This document shows positions 23,490-34,256 of a stretch of 64,000 nt of DNA, piece after piece. The translations under genes were made by a program, and so were the position numbers. Where the stretch lies: positions 9,279,177-9,343,176 of the forward strand of contig NC_092659.1 of NCBI RefSeq assembly GCF_032118995.1, in the 5' to 3' direction. How positions within the stretch are numbered: the stretch's first letter is position 1; every line of letters starts with the position of its first letter. The notes beneath the pieces were generated by a model that had not been told where the DNA came from, did not search any database, and worked only from the letters and a program-made list of their open reading frames with translations. This DNA comes from Asterias amurensis. Its lineage: Eukaryota > Echinodermata > Asteroidea > Forcipulatida > Asteriidae.

Positions 23490-23936
23490 ACAGTACTTAC
23501 TGCCATGTCTGTAGGTATGTCATGTCAATAGGTGGCGCCCTAGCATTTCCGCTGTTTCCAATGTCACGTTTCAACTAAAATCCTACATTATTAAGCATGA
23601 TTATATCGACTTTTCGGAAGAATTGTATCAGCAGTTCATTCAATTGATTATAATTATTTTATCAGGCGACCATGTTTCTTTTAAATAAATCGTTGCTTGA
23701 TTAATGTAAAAATACAAAAGTATAATCAAATGATTCAATTTAAGTTAATAGCTAGGTTTTGTAATGGTTTCATCTACCATTGACAATTGATAAATTTGTA
23801 CACAAAGCAAGAAGAGATTAGTCCTGCCCCTTTCTAACCGAATCACTGCCCCTTGATTGAAACCCCTTTAGGACGTGTGGTATGGTCCATCTTAGGATAT
23901 AAATGCCTATGAAATGACCGGTGGGTATGGTGTGGA
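23490..23936. repeat. Paralogous 3'-flank block of TRIM units (copy next to gene C)
   Basis: Close copy of 10,814-11,265, up to GGTATGGTGTGG, where a MITE interrupts it. Confidence 0.75.
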
Positions 23937-24323
23937 TTAAAGGAACACGTTGCCTTGGATCGGTCGAGTTGGTCTTTGAAAAGCGTTTGTAACCGTTTTT
24001 TATAAAATGCATATGTGTAGAAAGATGTTGTAAAAATAGAATACAATGATCTACACATACATGCCTCGAAATTGCACGGTTTTCCTTTTACCTCGTCGAC
24101 TAACACGGTCGGCCATTTATGGGAGTCAAATTTTTGACTCCCATAAATGGCCGACCGTGTTAGTTCGCACAGTAAAAGGAAAACCACGCATTTTCGAGTT
24201 AAACTTGTGTGAATCATTGTATTCTACTTTTAAAAGATCTTTCCAACCACATGCATTTGATAAAAAACGGTTACAAACGCATTTAATAGACCAACTCGTC
24301 CGATCCAAAACAACGTGTTCCTT
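23937..24323. mobile_element. Fully palindromic MITE (AAAGGAACACGTTGCC family)
   Basis: The whole 387 bp folds on itself around 24,125, where TGACTCCCATAAATGG meets its complement. Ends TTAAAGGAACACG and CGTGTTCCTT. Facing open frames on both strands simply reflect the palindrome. Confidence 0.85.
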
Positions 24324-24430
24324 CTGACAGAATTAGTCTCAAAACAACTGAACAGAGCTTTGAGTCCTCTCTCAGTGATTTCGCATCCCACCTCCCTTTG
24401 ATTGGTTAAACGGCTTAGTGGAAACTAACT

Positions 24431-24606
24431 AAGGGAATAAAAGAGGAGCGACGAGTTCTTAAACGGCCGTTTAAAACCGGCAGGGTCGTGGTCGTGTGAT
24501 AAAGGCCCTCGCCTTCGGCTCGGGCCTTTATCGCACGGCCACGACCCTCCAAGGTTTCAAACGGCAGTTTAAGAACAAGTCACTACTCTTTAATTCCCAT
24601 TCATCA
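24431..24606. mobile_element. Foldback element, GGGAAT-ended family, TTCG tip
   Basis: Arms contain GTTCTTAAACGGCCGTTTAAA and GGGTCGTGG; the tip is CCCTCGCCTTCGGCTCGGGC near 24,513. The ends AAGGGAATAAA and AATTCCCATTCAT match 1,591-1,780 and 56,167-56,350. It is the same element as 56,167-56,350 in opposite orientation. Confidence 0.8.
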
Positions 24607-25166
24607 ATACATTTTGGTTAAAAGGCGTAATAAAGTAAGAAACTCTGTAAAACTTATCCGTTTTCCGACGTCCTTGAGCTTTGTACGTGGGTTGCATTTT
24701 TATGACTGAGACAGTTTTCGTAAATGCATCGTGCGCGTAGTTAGTCTTGGTGCACGACGTTTCTTGTTTTCCTTTCACACACAGCGCAGCCAACTCACCA
24801 ACAGCGCCCGCAACGCCCGTAACGAGAAACGTCTTGCACCAAGACAAGCGTGTAGTATCCGAAAACAACCGGTTATAAACAGAGCTCCAGCTGGTTATTA
24901 TCAACCGTTTAATCACCCCTACGTGACGTGCTCTCCACCAATACGAATAGCGAAACTGTTTGAGTTATTTATGAATAATGATTGACTCAATGTTAATGCT
25001 ACAGTAAATCAGTAAGATTTCATGAAATGATTTGTCGGTTTTGAATAATAGTTCGTGGATTTCTTTGAATAATGATTTTGTCACATTCTTCAGTAGGACT
25101 GATTCTCTCGATTTGTTCGTTTTAATTGTCTTGCAAATGTATCGTTTTCGACAATGCCTTTGACAC
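24607..25166. other. Non-coding, 3' flank of TRIM gene C
   Basis: About 24,870-24,990 is similar, inverted, to 55,520-55,640 (CCGGTTATAAAC, ACGTGACG and ATTTATGAAT words), so it is probably an old repeat. No gene. Confidence 0.45.
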
Positions 25167-27104
25167 TCACACGCGATGCATGATCTTGACCGATTGAAGA
25201 TCAGCCACGATTAGGTCACCGGTAGGAGTAAACGTCATGCCAAAAGAATTGTACAAGCCACGAGCTACACAGCCGATGTGCTCACCTAATGCGTGATAAT
25301 GATGTATCTCACACGTTCCCACACTACCGTCACCATGAACAGACACGTAGATGTCTCCAGCATCGTCGCAGCACACACCAGCAGGTTTTACAGGTTTGCC
25401 GTCAATGGAGGTGCTGATATTGAACACCTCCTTTCCCATGAAATCCAAACAAACTAATTTCATCTTGTAGTAGTTTGTGAAGATCAGTCGATCCTTGCTG
25501 CTTACAGATAGCCCGGACAGGTTTTCTATTTCGGCATGATGTTTTATAGAAATGGTAGATCCATCCATATTATGGAGAGATATAACCTTTCTCTTACAGT
25601 CAGCCACTGCAATCCGATCTTTCTCGTCCACTGCGATTCTACTGAGTAGACTCTCTGACTGCCCCTCGACTTCATTCTGCGAGGGTATGAACTGACGAAT
25701 GTATCTCAGTTCTCTATCATAAACCTTTACATCCAGTCCGTCAGTAGCCAGAAGCAGGTCATCAGAGGTCACACAAACACCGTTAGGACAATATAGTTGA
25801 CCATCCTCTGTTTCACTTTGAACACCAGTAGATTTATAACAATCCTTTGATGTAAATGTGGATAATAGACCCCTCCCTATATCAGTAACGACAATGTCAC
25901 CATTGCTAAAGCAAGCAACGTCTGACGCAACCTTGAACTCCCCCTCACCTTCCCCTTCTTTACCAAACTCTGTCTTCACCTCCCACTTCTCTTCCTCTAG
26001 TATTTCACCGATATCCGCATCAGTTACGACATCATGACCTTTGAACCCGATGAATGACTTGCTATGCTGCACTGTTTGAAACTGGAGCTCTTTGTGGAAT
26101 GTCAAGTTGTGCATAACCTTTGGCTTGAGGTCCAGCAGCTCAAAGTCATCAGCTTTCTGCATCAACTCATTGACTGAAGCTACGATCTGCTCTGCACGGC
26201 TCATCTTATCGTGATTGCTGCTCCGTATGCTGCCAAATTCCTCACCTCTTTCTTGACCGATTTGAGTGACTCTTTGATGAAGGAGGCGAGATGCATTTCT
26301 AATCTTAGTGATTTCCTCTTCCTCCTTAACCAAAATATCTTGAAGAGCCTGATCGACCATGAGTTGCAATCTACGCTGAGAGTGTTTGATAGAGTCATCC
26401 ACTTTTTGGAATTGCTTGCGACATTCATCAAATTTCATCAATGCCTCTTCAACAGCTTGACGGTAAGATGTTATGGAATCATTGATTTCAGAGAGATTGT
26501 GGTTCGACGCTCTGTGATCAAACACCACACAAGCATGGCACGCAAGTAAATCGCAAGTTTCGCAGTAAAAACGCAGTTCCTGGTCAGTGTGTTTCCGGCA
26601 CTTTGGAGATTGAGTTTTGTCCGTGTCTTTGGGTCGCTCATTTGATGAGGCGAAGGCATCAACGATTTGATGATGCCTGTTCATTTTTAGTTTCGCGTGG
26701 TGTTCCAGACATGCAGTGCAGAGTTTTGCATCACAGTCAACACACCGTGAAACGGCTTTAAGACCTTCGTCGCATCCTTCACAAGTCCAGACAGGAGGGT
26801 TGATGTCATCCTCCGGACCTTCCAGATTGATGACGTCATCGATAAGCGAGCTCAAGAAAAAACAGTTAAGAAGAGCCGACACTCCCTTTTCTGGGATGGA
26901 AGTTTTCTCTCTACACACTGGGCAAATTATAAAATCCTTATTTTGATCCTGTTTGTCTACAAGTACCTGAAGACATTTTAAGCAGAAGCTGTGCTGACAG
27001 TCCAGGATTTTCGGATCGTTGAACCGACTCAGGCAGATTGGGCATTCGATGTGTACATGTCTAATCTTGCAAGTGGTCTCAGTGGGTGGTGCAGCTTCAG
27101 CCAT
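25167..27104 (-). CDS. TRIM-NHL protein, gene C
   Basis: Predicted E3 ubiquitin ligase, 645 aa, one coding exon. RING residues C21 to C64 (C3HC4) are all present; B-box 1 (CEGCDEGLKAVSRCVDC...), B-box 2 (CRKHTDQELRFYCETC...), coiled coil, invariant linker and six NHL blades follow as in gene B. The start is the ATG of MAEAAPP; the acceptor TTTTACTTCAG at 27,132 lies 27 nt before it and makes the longer frame (to 27,152) intronic. The B-box 1/B-box 2 spacer is two residues longer than in gene B. The gene faces away from D across the lectin gene. The reading frame is intact from start to stop. Confidence 0.93.
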   Translation of the reverse strand: MAEAAPPTETTCKIRHVHIECPICLSRFNDPKILDCQHSFCLKCLQVLVDKQDQNKDFIICPVCREKTSIPEKGVSALLNCFFLSSLIDDVINLEGPEDDINPPVWTCEGCDEGLKAVSRCVDCDAKLCTACLEHHAKLKMNRHHQIVDAFASSNERPKDTDKTQSPKCRKHTDQELRFYCETCDLLACHACVVFDHRASNHNLSEINDSITSYRQAVEEALMKFDECRKQFQKVDDSIKHSQRRLQLMVDQALQDILVKEEEEITKIRNASRLLHQRVTQIGQERGEEFGSIRSSNHDKMSRAEQIVASVNELMQKADDFELLDLKPKVMHNLTFHKELQFQTVQHSKSFIGFKGHDVVTDADIGEILEEEKWEVKTEFGKEGEGEGEFKVASDVACFSNGDIVVTDIGRGLLSTFTSKDCYKSTGVQSETEDGQLYCPNGVCVTSDDLLLATDGLDVKVYDRELRYIRQFIPSQNEVEGQSESLLSRIAVDEKDRIAVADCKRKVISLHNMDGSTISIKHHAEIENLSGLSVSSKDRLIFTNYYKMKLVCLDFMGKEVFNISTSIDGKPVKPAGVCCDDAGDIYVSVHGDGSVGTCEIHHYHALGEHIGCVARGLYNSFGMTFTPTGDLIVADLQSVKIMHRV

Positions 27105-27497
27105 CTTGGTGAGAACGCACAATCCTGTAACCTGAAGTAAAACGAATGTCATTCCCGTTAGTTCCTACAATCAGTGAGTGCAATAATTGATGGATATTTT
27201 AAGACACTAGGTGGCAGCAGACTCACATGGGAAACTCGTTTGCACTCGAAAAAGGTGCGCATGCCCAGAATTTTGTAAACAATCGACTGATTACTGGAGA
27301 ACTTGTGTCATTTGTTTGCCACACGAACAACAGGTTTCTTAAGTACAATTTTGATGTTTTGAAGTTACCTTCAAAATATAAATATTATGCTGTTTTTCTC
27401 GATATTAAAGAAAAACTGGAAAAACAAAGCAAGATATAATTGTTTAACCTTTCAAAATATTGTTTACAATTATTCTTGAATGACCTTTTTGAACTAT

Positions 27498-28480
27498 TTA
27501 AAGGCAGTGGACACTATTGGTAATTACTCAACATAATTATCATCATAAAACCTTTCTTGATTACAAGTAATGGGGAGAGGCTGATGGTATACAAAAATTG
27601 TGAGAAACAGCTCCCGCTGAAGTGACGTAGTTTTCGAGAAAGAAGTAATTTGCCACGAATTTGATTTTGAGACCTCAAGTTTAGAATTTGAGGTCTCGAA
27701 ATCAAGCATCAGAAAGCACACAACTTCATGTGACAAGGGTGTTTATTTAATAACCCATTGCCGGTTATAATAATTATTGTTATTATTATTAGTTTTATTT
27801 GAGTGGGGGGGGGGGCACTCCCGTTGCCGTCCCATCACGCGATATAATGGGGAGGGGGCGTCAACTCCACCTTCCAATACGATGGAGTCAGACTATTTAA
27901 ACAACTTGTTTTGTCAATTCGGACTATCGAACCGTATTGTAAATTCGGACTATCGAACCTTATTGTCAATTCGGAATATCGAACCTCATTGTCAATTCGG
28001 ACTATCGAACCTTATTGTCAATTCGGACTATCTAACCTTATCGTCGATTCGGACTATCGAACCTTATCGTCGATTCGAAATAATGAACCTTCGGACTGTT
28101 GAACCTCGTTTTTGTTTCGGACTACCGAACCTTCGGACCAGTAAACCTTCGGATCGATGAACCTTCGGACTAATGAACCTTCGGACTATCGCATCAAATG
28201 TTCGGATTAAAGAACCCTATTACATTTTCGGACTAATGAACCCCCTCTTATGGAAAATTGCGCGTTCGGACTATCGAACCTTCGGACTATTGAACCTTCG
28301 GACTAACGGACCTTCGGACTATCGGGCGGACCCCGTTTTTCTCTTTCACTATTATCTCCCAAATTCGACGACCGATTGAGCTAAAATTTTCACAGGTTTG
28401 TTATTTTATGCATATGTTGAGATACACCAACTGTGAAGACTAGTCTTTGACAATTTACCAATAGTGTCCACTGGCTTTAA
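27498..28480 (+). mobile_element. 380-bp TTAA MITE, copy 3, split by a minisatellite insertion
   Basis: The left part runs 27,498 to about 27,745 and the right part about 28,341 to 28,480. Between them lie roughly 595 bp of foreign sequence. Absent from the intron of gene B, which has AACTATTTAAAGGAGACTAT at the matching place. Confidence 0.8.
27905..28330. repeat. Minisatellite of TTCGGACTATCGAACC
   Basis: About 20 variants of TTCGGACTATCGAACC. In the first half they are spaced by TTATTGTCAA into 27-bp units, in the second half they are packed as about 16-bp units. The core TTCG..CGAA is a dyad. The plus frame is open because 27 is a multiple of three; not a gene. Confidence 0.85.
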
Positions 28481-28689
28481 AGGTGACTATATGTGGATGG
28501 AATCGTGATAATTTCCTGTGTTAATATCCACGTTTTGTGCGTTATTATAATAGGACTTTATGAATTTTTAAATTGAAAACTGAGCATGTCTTTTTTTTTT
28601 CCTTTTTTTTTTTACCATTTTGTGGTTGAACGAAATCGTGTTGTTTTAAAAACTTCTTTTTAACGAGCAACTTTGGGACTATAAAAACT

Positions 28690-29378
28690 TAGCCTTGCTC
28701 AAGGCAGTCGAATTATTCACTCCGAAAAAAGAACGCCGCTGTATAAAAACCCACCCGTATTCACTGTGCGTAACATCGCACGCCACGATGCCCCCGTACA
28801 CTATCCGCATGCGTCGGCCGTCAGGCCGACAGCCTTGTAGGGTCTGTGTTGAAGCCACTGACCTCATTAATATAATAAGCGAAGAGTTCCCACGGTCAGC
28901 TCATTACCATAATGCCCGCGAAAGACGAGACATACATCACACACCACCACCATGGACGCATGATAGGGTCCAAAGGTCGTGATATGGGAAGTGCGTGATT
29001 GGACGTCAAAATGAATAATTCATTTGCCTTACATCCTGTGTTGTCTGATAGGTCTGACGAAAGATATACATATTCATGAGCTGCATACTAGCATATCCGA
29101 GAGCCCCCCCCCCCATTTTTTCCACTAGTGGAATTTTTTCAATACAACACATTAAACCCGGAAGTTACAGACCCGACAAGGCTGTCGGCCTGACGGCCTC
29201 CGCATGCGGTTAGTGGTACGAGTGCGGCTGACTTATGTGCACAGTAGTAGTACGATGTAACAGTGTGTATACGGGTGGATCATGCGGTGTGATCGCACGC
29301 ACCACGCACAGGGTATACGGGTGGGTTTACAGCGGCGTCTTTTCGGAGCGAATAATGCGACTGCCTTGAGCAAGGCTA
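28690..29378. mobile_element. MULE-like MITE, copy 3
   Basis: Same ends (TAGCCTTGC / GCAAGGCTA) and same internal inverted blocks as copies 1 and 2. The flanks ATAAAAACT and ACTATAACC do not match, so the 9-bp duplication has been lost or blurred. Inserted in the intron of gene C at a site different from copy 2. Confidence 0.85.
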
Positions 29379-29785
29379 ACTATAACCATAATTTAAAGCT
29401 GTAAATGTTAACAACAACCCCCCCCCCCCTCAAAAAAAGAAAAACGAAAAAAAAGAATGCAGTTACCAATGAACCGGTTGAGGCGTACAAATATATCTTC
29501 TTCATTGTTTTTTCCCCTTTAAAACCGAGTTAGACTATTACCAACAGGCAATCCCATTTAGCATCCATACTCTATACAGAGGGCCTATACCCGAGTCAGC
29601 ATGGTTTGTTTTCTGATTCAAACTGACCAGCTACTATTATAACTGTAGGCCCTACATTTGAGTAAAACATTTTTAGTGATAAAAACTAGAAAATTCATTA
29701 CATTGACCCTTAAATGGCAGCTATACTGCCCCAAAAGGACCAGTGTGTCCCAAGGTCTGTCAGCCAGGGTTTCTCTCCCCCATAT

Positions 29786-29786
29786 G

Positions 29787-29817
<31 letters not shown>
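29786..29817. repeat. (TAA)n microsatellite
   Basis: A run of about 10 ATA/TAA triplets inserted in a sequence that is uninterrupted in the intron of gene B (CCCATATGGGAAAG near 16,560). Confidence 0.85.
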
Positions 29818-29819
<2 letters not shown>

Positions 29820-30168
29820 GGAAAGTTGCATCGGTTGGAGGGGGGTTAAAACATGGGCGCTATCAGAATTATTTTGTTCACAGTTCGCTGTATGGGGGAC
29901 AGAGTGTCCTGCCACACCGGGACTTCATAATGGTTGCAGATTTACATGTCAATAATTGGGTTTCCTAAAACAACAATTATTTCTTCTAAAACGTCGATAT
30001 TTATAATATTCGGTTTCCGTAGAGCTTTTGTACAACTTCTCAGATCAGGTTCATTCCAATAGCTTGTCTGTTCATAAACAACCAAACAAGACCATGTTTC
30101 ACAAGTGTGTCGGTTATTATAACAATTGTCATCTGCATTAGAAAACACTAGTAAAAGTAAAGTCCTAC

Positions 30169-30387
30169 CTGAAGCTGAAGACGTAGCTTTACTCAATGCG
30201 TACAGTTGAATGTTATGGTAGGTGAAATTAATGGATATTAACGACAAAAAAAACGTTGAAACTGATCAAAAACAGTGCAGGTTTATTCGCAAACACTACC
30301 CGCGTACTAATGTAAAGTACGCATCGGCTAATACGAACAATGCGCAATGGTAGTTTCTCAGAACTGGAAAAACCCACAGTATTTATA
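30169..30387 (-). promoter_or_regulatory. TATA promoter and non-coding exon 1 of TRIM gene C
   Basis: Minus strand TATAAATA at 30,380-30,387, then TTTTTCCAGTTCTGAGAAAC; start site estimated near 30,357. The exon ends at 30,169 in CTTCAG with donor GTAGGACT. The frame leading into the coding exon has a TGA nine codons before the donor, so the exon is non-coding. Confidence 0.7.
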
Positions 30388-30516
30388 GCGTTCAATCGGG
30401 ATTGGTATTGCATTCAACCATAGCGACAGTGCGCGCTGTATGGTATGGCGATTTCCACGTGTCACATAGTCTTGAAATCAAGTCGGTAATTTGTTAAGCG
30501 CGGTGTAGTTACGGAA

Positions 30517-30553
30517 ACTCACACACATCCTCGATCCCAGTATGTGTGTGAGT
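30517..30553. promoter_or_regulatory. Conserved inverted repeat upstream of gene C
   Basis: ACTCACACACAT / ATGTGTGTGAGT with a loop that differs by one base from the copy upstream of gene B. Confidence 0.45.
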
Positions 30554-30829
30554 CAGTGGCAACAGCTGCCACGCGCTACCTACGACCGTTGCATGTATGT
30601 ATAATCGCACTGTGACTGTTGCATGAACGGCAGAATGTGTGTTTGTAACAGCTAGGCAGCGCCTAACGACTTGTCGTCGAGTCTACATGCCACAGAAAGG
30701 CTGTGTATATGAAACTTTATGTGTTCAGTCCTTGAGCTGTTGACCCCAAACACAAACCATAACATGACATGGGAAATGGGGAATTGATGCACATGGAAAA
30801 CCATAACGTGTGTTGGTAGAAGTGGAACA

Positions 30830-31030
30830 TTGTACATTACGACAGAGTCTGCTTTGTACACCCAACATCACCAACTGTATACATGACCTTGTTGACATCC
30901 CCCATGGACAAAATGTTTATTTGGTATCAACGTTGTTATTTTATGCAAATAAATCCGGCAATGTGAACCATTTGACTGATGATATTATGACAAACACAGT
31001 CCCACTGTATTTGCTTGTAACGGTTCATGT
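30830..31030 (-). promoter_or_regulatory. Conserved distal upstream block of TRIM gene C
   Basis: Same block as in the other units, with the octamer ATGCAAAT at 30,943-30,950, about 555 bp from the TATA box. Confidence 0.45.
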
Positions 31031-31930
31031 TCATGTATAAGTGTAACCCTATCTCAAGTATGGCGTAGGGCATACCGTTTTGCCACTGTGATTTGTCACG
31101 TGCCTTGGTAAATAGTTCCTTTATAAATTATGAAGGAAAGTTCTTTGAAAACAAAGGATTCGTGTTACTGTTGCTTCCAAAGAGGTACAAATCAACCAGA
31201 AAAAAATGTGGATTATAAACTAGTAGACATTGTGTCGATTTATCCACAAAAACTATAACGACTCTATCATTTGTAGAGTAAACCTGAATAAATACAAACC
31301 AGGACTCGAAAAAGCATGCTGTGTTATCGACTTTTTATTCTGTGTGAAAAATGCCCTTTACCGCGATGTCAGTAAATAATTTCAAGCCTTTCGATGATAA
31401 CATGAAACAAAATGCCAAAGGAGCAAAATGATTTTTGTTTTTTAGCTAAGTGATACTTTTTTTTGTGAAACATTTTTTTGTAGTGATTAAAAAGGGCGGG
31501 AAAACGGTTCACTGCAGGTTGTGTGCTGGCAGTGTATGTCAGCCTATTAGCAAGTTTTGTCCAAGAGTTGTCCGATGTGTTGGGCTTTCCATGAGAGCAT
31601 ATAGTTTCAAAGAGCTCTTGAAGCAGAAGTTTGTACTTAATAACACTTTGACTTGCAAAACTATAAGCAGGATGCCAGCAAGTCAAATAATGGTACATAT
31701 GGCTCAGTATTTAAGCTGCAAAGTTATACCTAACTCTGGTTTTCATCTTTTTCTTGTTTGTGATTAGCTGTTTTGTGCTGAAGCATCTGTATGAATGTAA
31801 CAATTGTAGTATATGGCGAGACGCTTAATGCCCGCTTTAATTGCTTCTCAACACCCAGGAGTAAATGTGTACTCCTTTATAGCGTGAATGATAGGCAAGG
31901 TAGCATCCATTTGGTGCTGCGTACTCTGAG
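31031..31930. other. Distal unit C sequence, no gene
   Basis: Paralogous to unit B on both sides of the giant foldback (17,786-18,252 and 22,085-22,390), and so gives its empty site. Short frames look like chance. Confidence 0.55.
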
Positions 31931-32262
31931 ACATGGACGACAGAAAGGGCTATGGGAAGGATTATGATATGAGTAACAGAGAAGGACACGGTGACAAATG
32001 AGGACAAGAGTGCAGGGAAGACGATCAAATGAAAGGAGTGGAGATGGTCAGGCCATCTAGCAAGGAGGCACGACAATGGGCATGCAAAGCAACCAACTGG
32101 ACCCCAAGAAACTGGACAAGAAAAAGAGGGCGACAATCAGAAGATGGAGAGATAAACTGTTAAGTACCTACAGAAGCATTTCTTTGCAACAGACAGCGCA
32201 GGATAGAATGAGACACAGAATTGGTGAAGAGGCTTTCCTCCTGCAGTGGAGTAATACAGATT
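31931..32262 (+). mobile_element. LINE fragment (RTE-like), C-terminal end of the reverse-transcriptase ORF
   Basis: Translation of the plus strand gives TERAMGRIM, VTNED, KEWRWSGHLARRHDN and, in another frame, RRWRDKL...QTAQDRMRHRIGEEAFLLQW. These match the usual tail of RTE/Jockey-type LINE proteins (..WAGHVAR.., RGRPK.RW.D, ..AQNR..W..LGEA). It holds two in-frame stops and one frameshift, and the 5' part is missing, so it is a dead 5'-truncated copy. Confidence 0.7.
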
Positions 32263-32587
32263 TAAACACCCCTTACTAGTATTCTCCCTGCTCATTGGTT
32301 TAGAGCGCGTCACATGACATGTCTTAGTTTTGCTAGACGACGGCCGTGTGTTAGTGCGTCGGTTTGCCATGCGCTAGTCCGAAGACTAGCACATGGCGTG
32401 CATTACCCAGACGCCCGTTGCGTGTACGAGGATGATAAATTAATAGTCTGTAACCATTTCGGATTGCACGACACTACATGCAGCACAGTAAAAGTTTTTG
32501 TTCAGTCCGTATTCGCGTCGTCCGTGGATTGTAGCATGCAGGTCTGTAACTTAATAATAATTGTACAGTATTAAGAAATGTTTGGGG

Positions 32588-32764
32588 TGTTATAAAACAA
32601 ATATTGACTGCTTCGAGTGCAATGGTTAAAACGATGACTCCGTCGGTGATCCCCGTAGCGTTCTATTTTCCCTCGGCTTCGCCTCGGGAAAATAGAACGC
32701 TCCGGGGATCACCTCGGGAGTCATAGTTTTAACCATAGCACTCGAAGCAGTCAATATTTGTATA
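32588..32764. mobile_element. Foldback element, TATTGACTG-ended family, TTCG tip
   Basis: Hairpin with arms GTTCTATTTTCCCTCGG and complement, tip CTCGGCTTCGCCTCGG near 32,673. Ends AAATATTGACTGC / GCAGTCAATATTT match 16,262-16,433, but the arms do not. Confidence 0.8.
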
Positions 32765-34256
32765 CTAGACGACGACTCTGAAAGACTAGCGATGGTTTCA
32801 GGAATGTTTCTGCTCTTTGAAAACAAGGATAGGAGAAAGCAAGGCACTTTTTAAAAACGTATGCCTAAAGTTTTCACCTTTATAAGATGTATGCGTTCAC
32901 TCTGTTAATGTTTTAATAACACAGGGCAGATATTCTGTTGTTTTCGTAAATACTATTAAGGTGGAGACATGACCATCTGAGCCAAACACATACAACTAAA
33001 TATGTGTAAAGCGCATTTACATCAAGATCAAAGCGCTGAAAATAGCAAAACCAATGGAACTGTAACTACAATATAATATTATAACGTCTGAGACAAAGGA
33101 GTTTATAGAGATTTTTTTATTAGTGTCAAAGAGTTACAATATTTTTTTATGCGTACTGGGAGGTTGTTCCATATTCGGGGAGCAACAAAGGAAAAAAGTC
33201 CGGTTGTGAGCAGATGAGAGTGTTCTGATGGTTGTTGCCCTCTCAGCCTCCCTTTGGTTACACTGGGCTAAATAAGAAAATGGATGGAAGGTTGCTGCCA
33301 GGATTTTTCTTAAATTTTGTAGTGCCTACATGTAGCCAGGAGGAGCAAGTATCTTGTTATTCCATACAGCCTGTCAACTTTTTTCACGGGTTCATGTTTC
33401 ATAATAAAAAGGGATGCTTTTCAATACTGGCTAGCCTGAATCACCAGCAATGTTTTAGCTTAAAAATGTGTGGGCAAGTCCATTATTTTGTTAAGGACAT
33501 GATTCCACTGAAAATATGTTCTTGTTGATGTTGGCGTCAAGCAGAGAAAGTAGGGTGTGTCAATCACGTGATCGAGTGCTGCGACCGAGTCGTCTATGTT
33601 ATAAGCGTCAGATGTCCATGGAGTATTCATCATTGAAGCTGCGTTGTTTTCACACAAATTTGCTTACAGGTAAACAGCTTTATGAAATTGGGCCTTGATC
33701 ATGACGACGACAGTGCCCCTAGCGGTTAAAAAGGCAAAACATGGTCAAGCGCCTTGTTTACTTCGTGATGTGAATACTGGACATGGAAAATAAAGATTAT
33801 GGCATCTTTTGTTTTGTCTCGAACCACGTCCATAACTCAAAGATTGACCTTTAGTCCAAGGAGAATGTGACGTCATAGAATGAAACTTCCATTGATTTTG
33901 CAGGAGGCGCTTCATGTTCAAACAAACATACTCCAAAAATGTAACTTCCTGGAAGGTAATATCAATAACTGATCAATAATCATATCGACTGAAAGATTAA
34001 TCGATTAAGCAATCCATTATCGATTCACTATGCCACCGATTGTTTCTACTTTGGTATGTTCCTTTGAGTATGTATACATATTCAAACCGGGAACCTATAA
34101 CAAATGAGGACAAGATATCAAAATGTTCGGGAAAGGTCCACAGTTGGAAAACGTGTACAAAACCAATGGGAGCTGTTGCAAAAAAGTTGAGTATAAACAA
34201 AAGAGGGACAAGAGTAACTCAACGGACAAGCTTGGGTGCGTATGTTACCACGGTCA
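32765..34256. other. Intergenic between unit C and lectin 1
   Basis: No gene that I can support. About 33,110-33,200 (GGGAGGTTGTTCCATATTCG) looks like an old LINE-derived piece, weakly. Open frames at 33,232-33,528 and elsewhere lack any recognisable motif. Confidence 0.4.

Larger units (their letters stand above)
27132..30168 (-). other. Intron of TRIM gene C
   Basis: Donor GTAGGACT (30,161-30,168) and acceptor TTTTACTTCAG at 27,132. It contains a split TTAA MITE, a minisatellite and a MULE-MITE. Many stretches align with the intron of gene B (for example 29,395-30,160 with 15,780-16,908). Confidence 0.7.

Noticed and set aside
24046-24327. Facing ORFs on both strands
   Set aside because: Both lie in a fully palindromic MITE and mirror each other.
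27777-28160. 127-codon repetitive ORF
   Set aside because: Made by the 27-bp minisatellite period.
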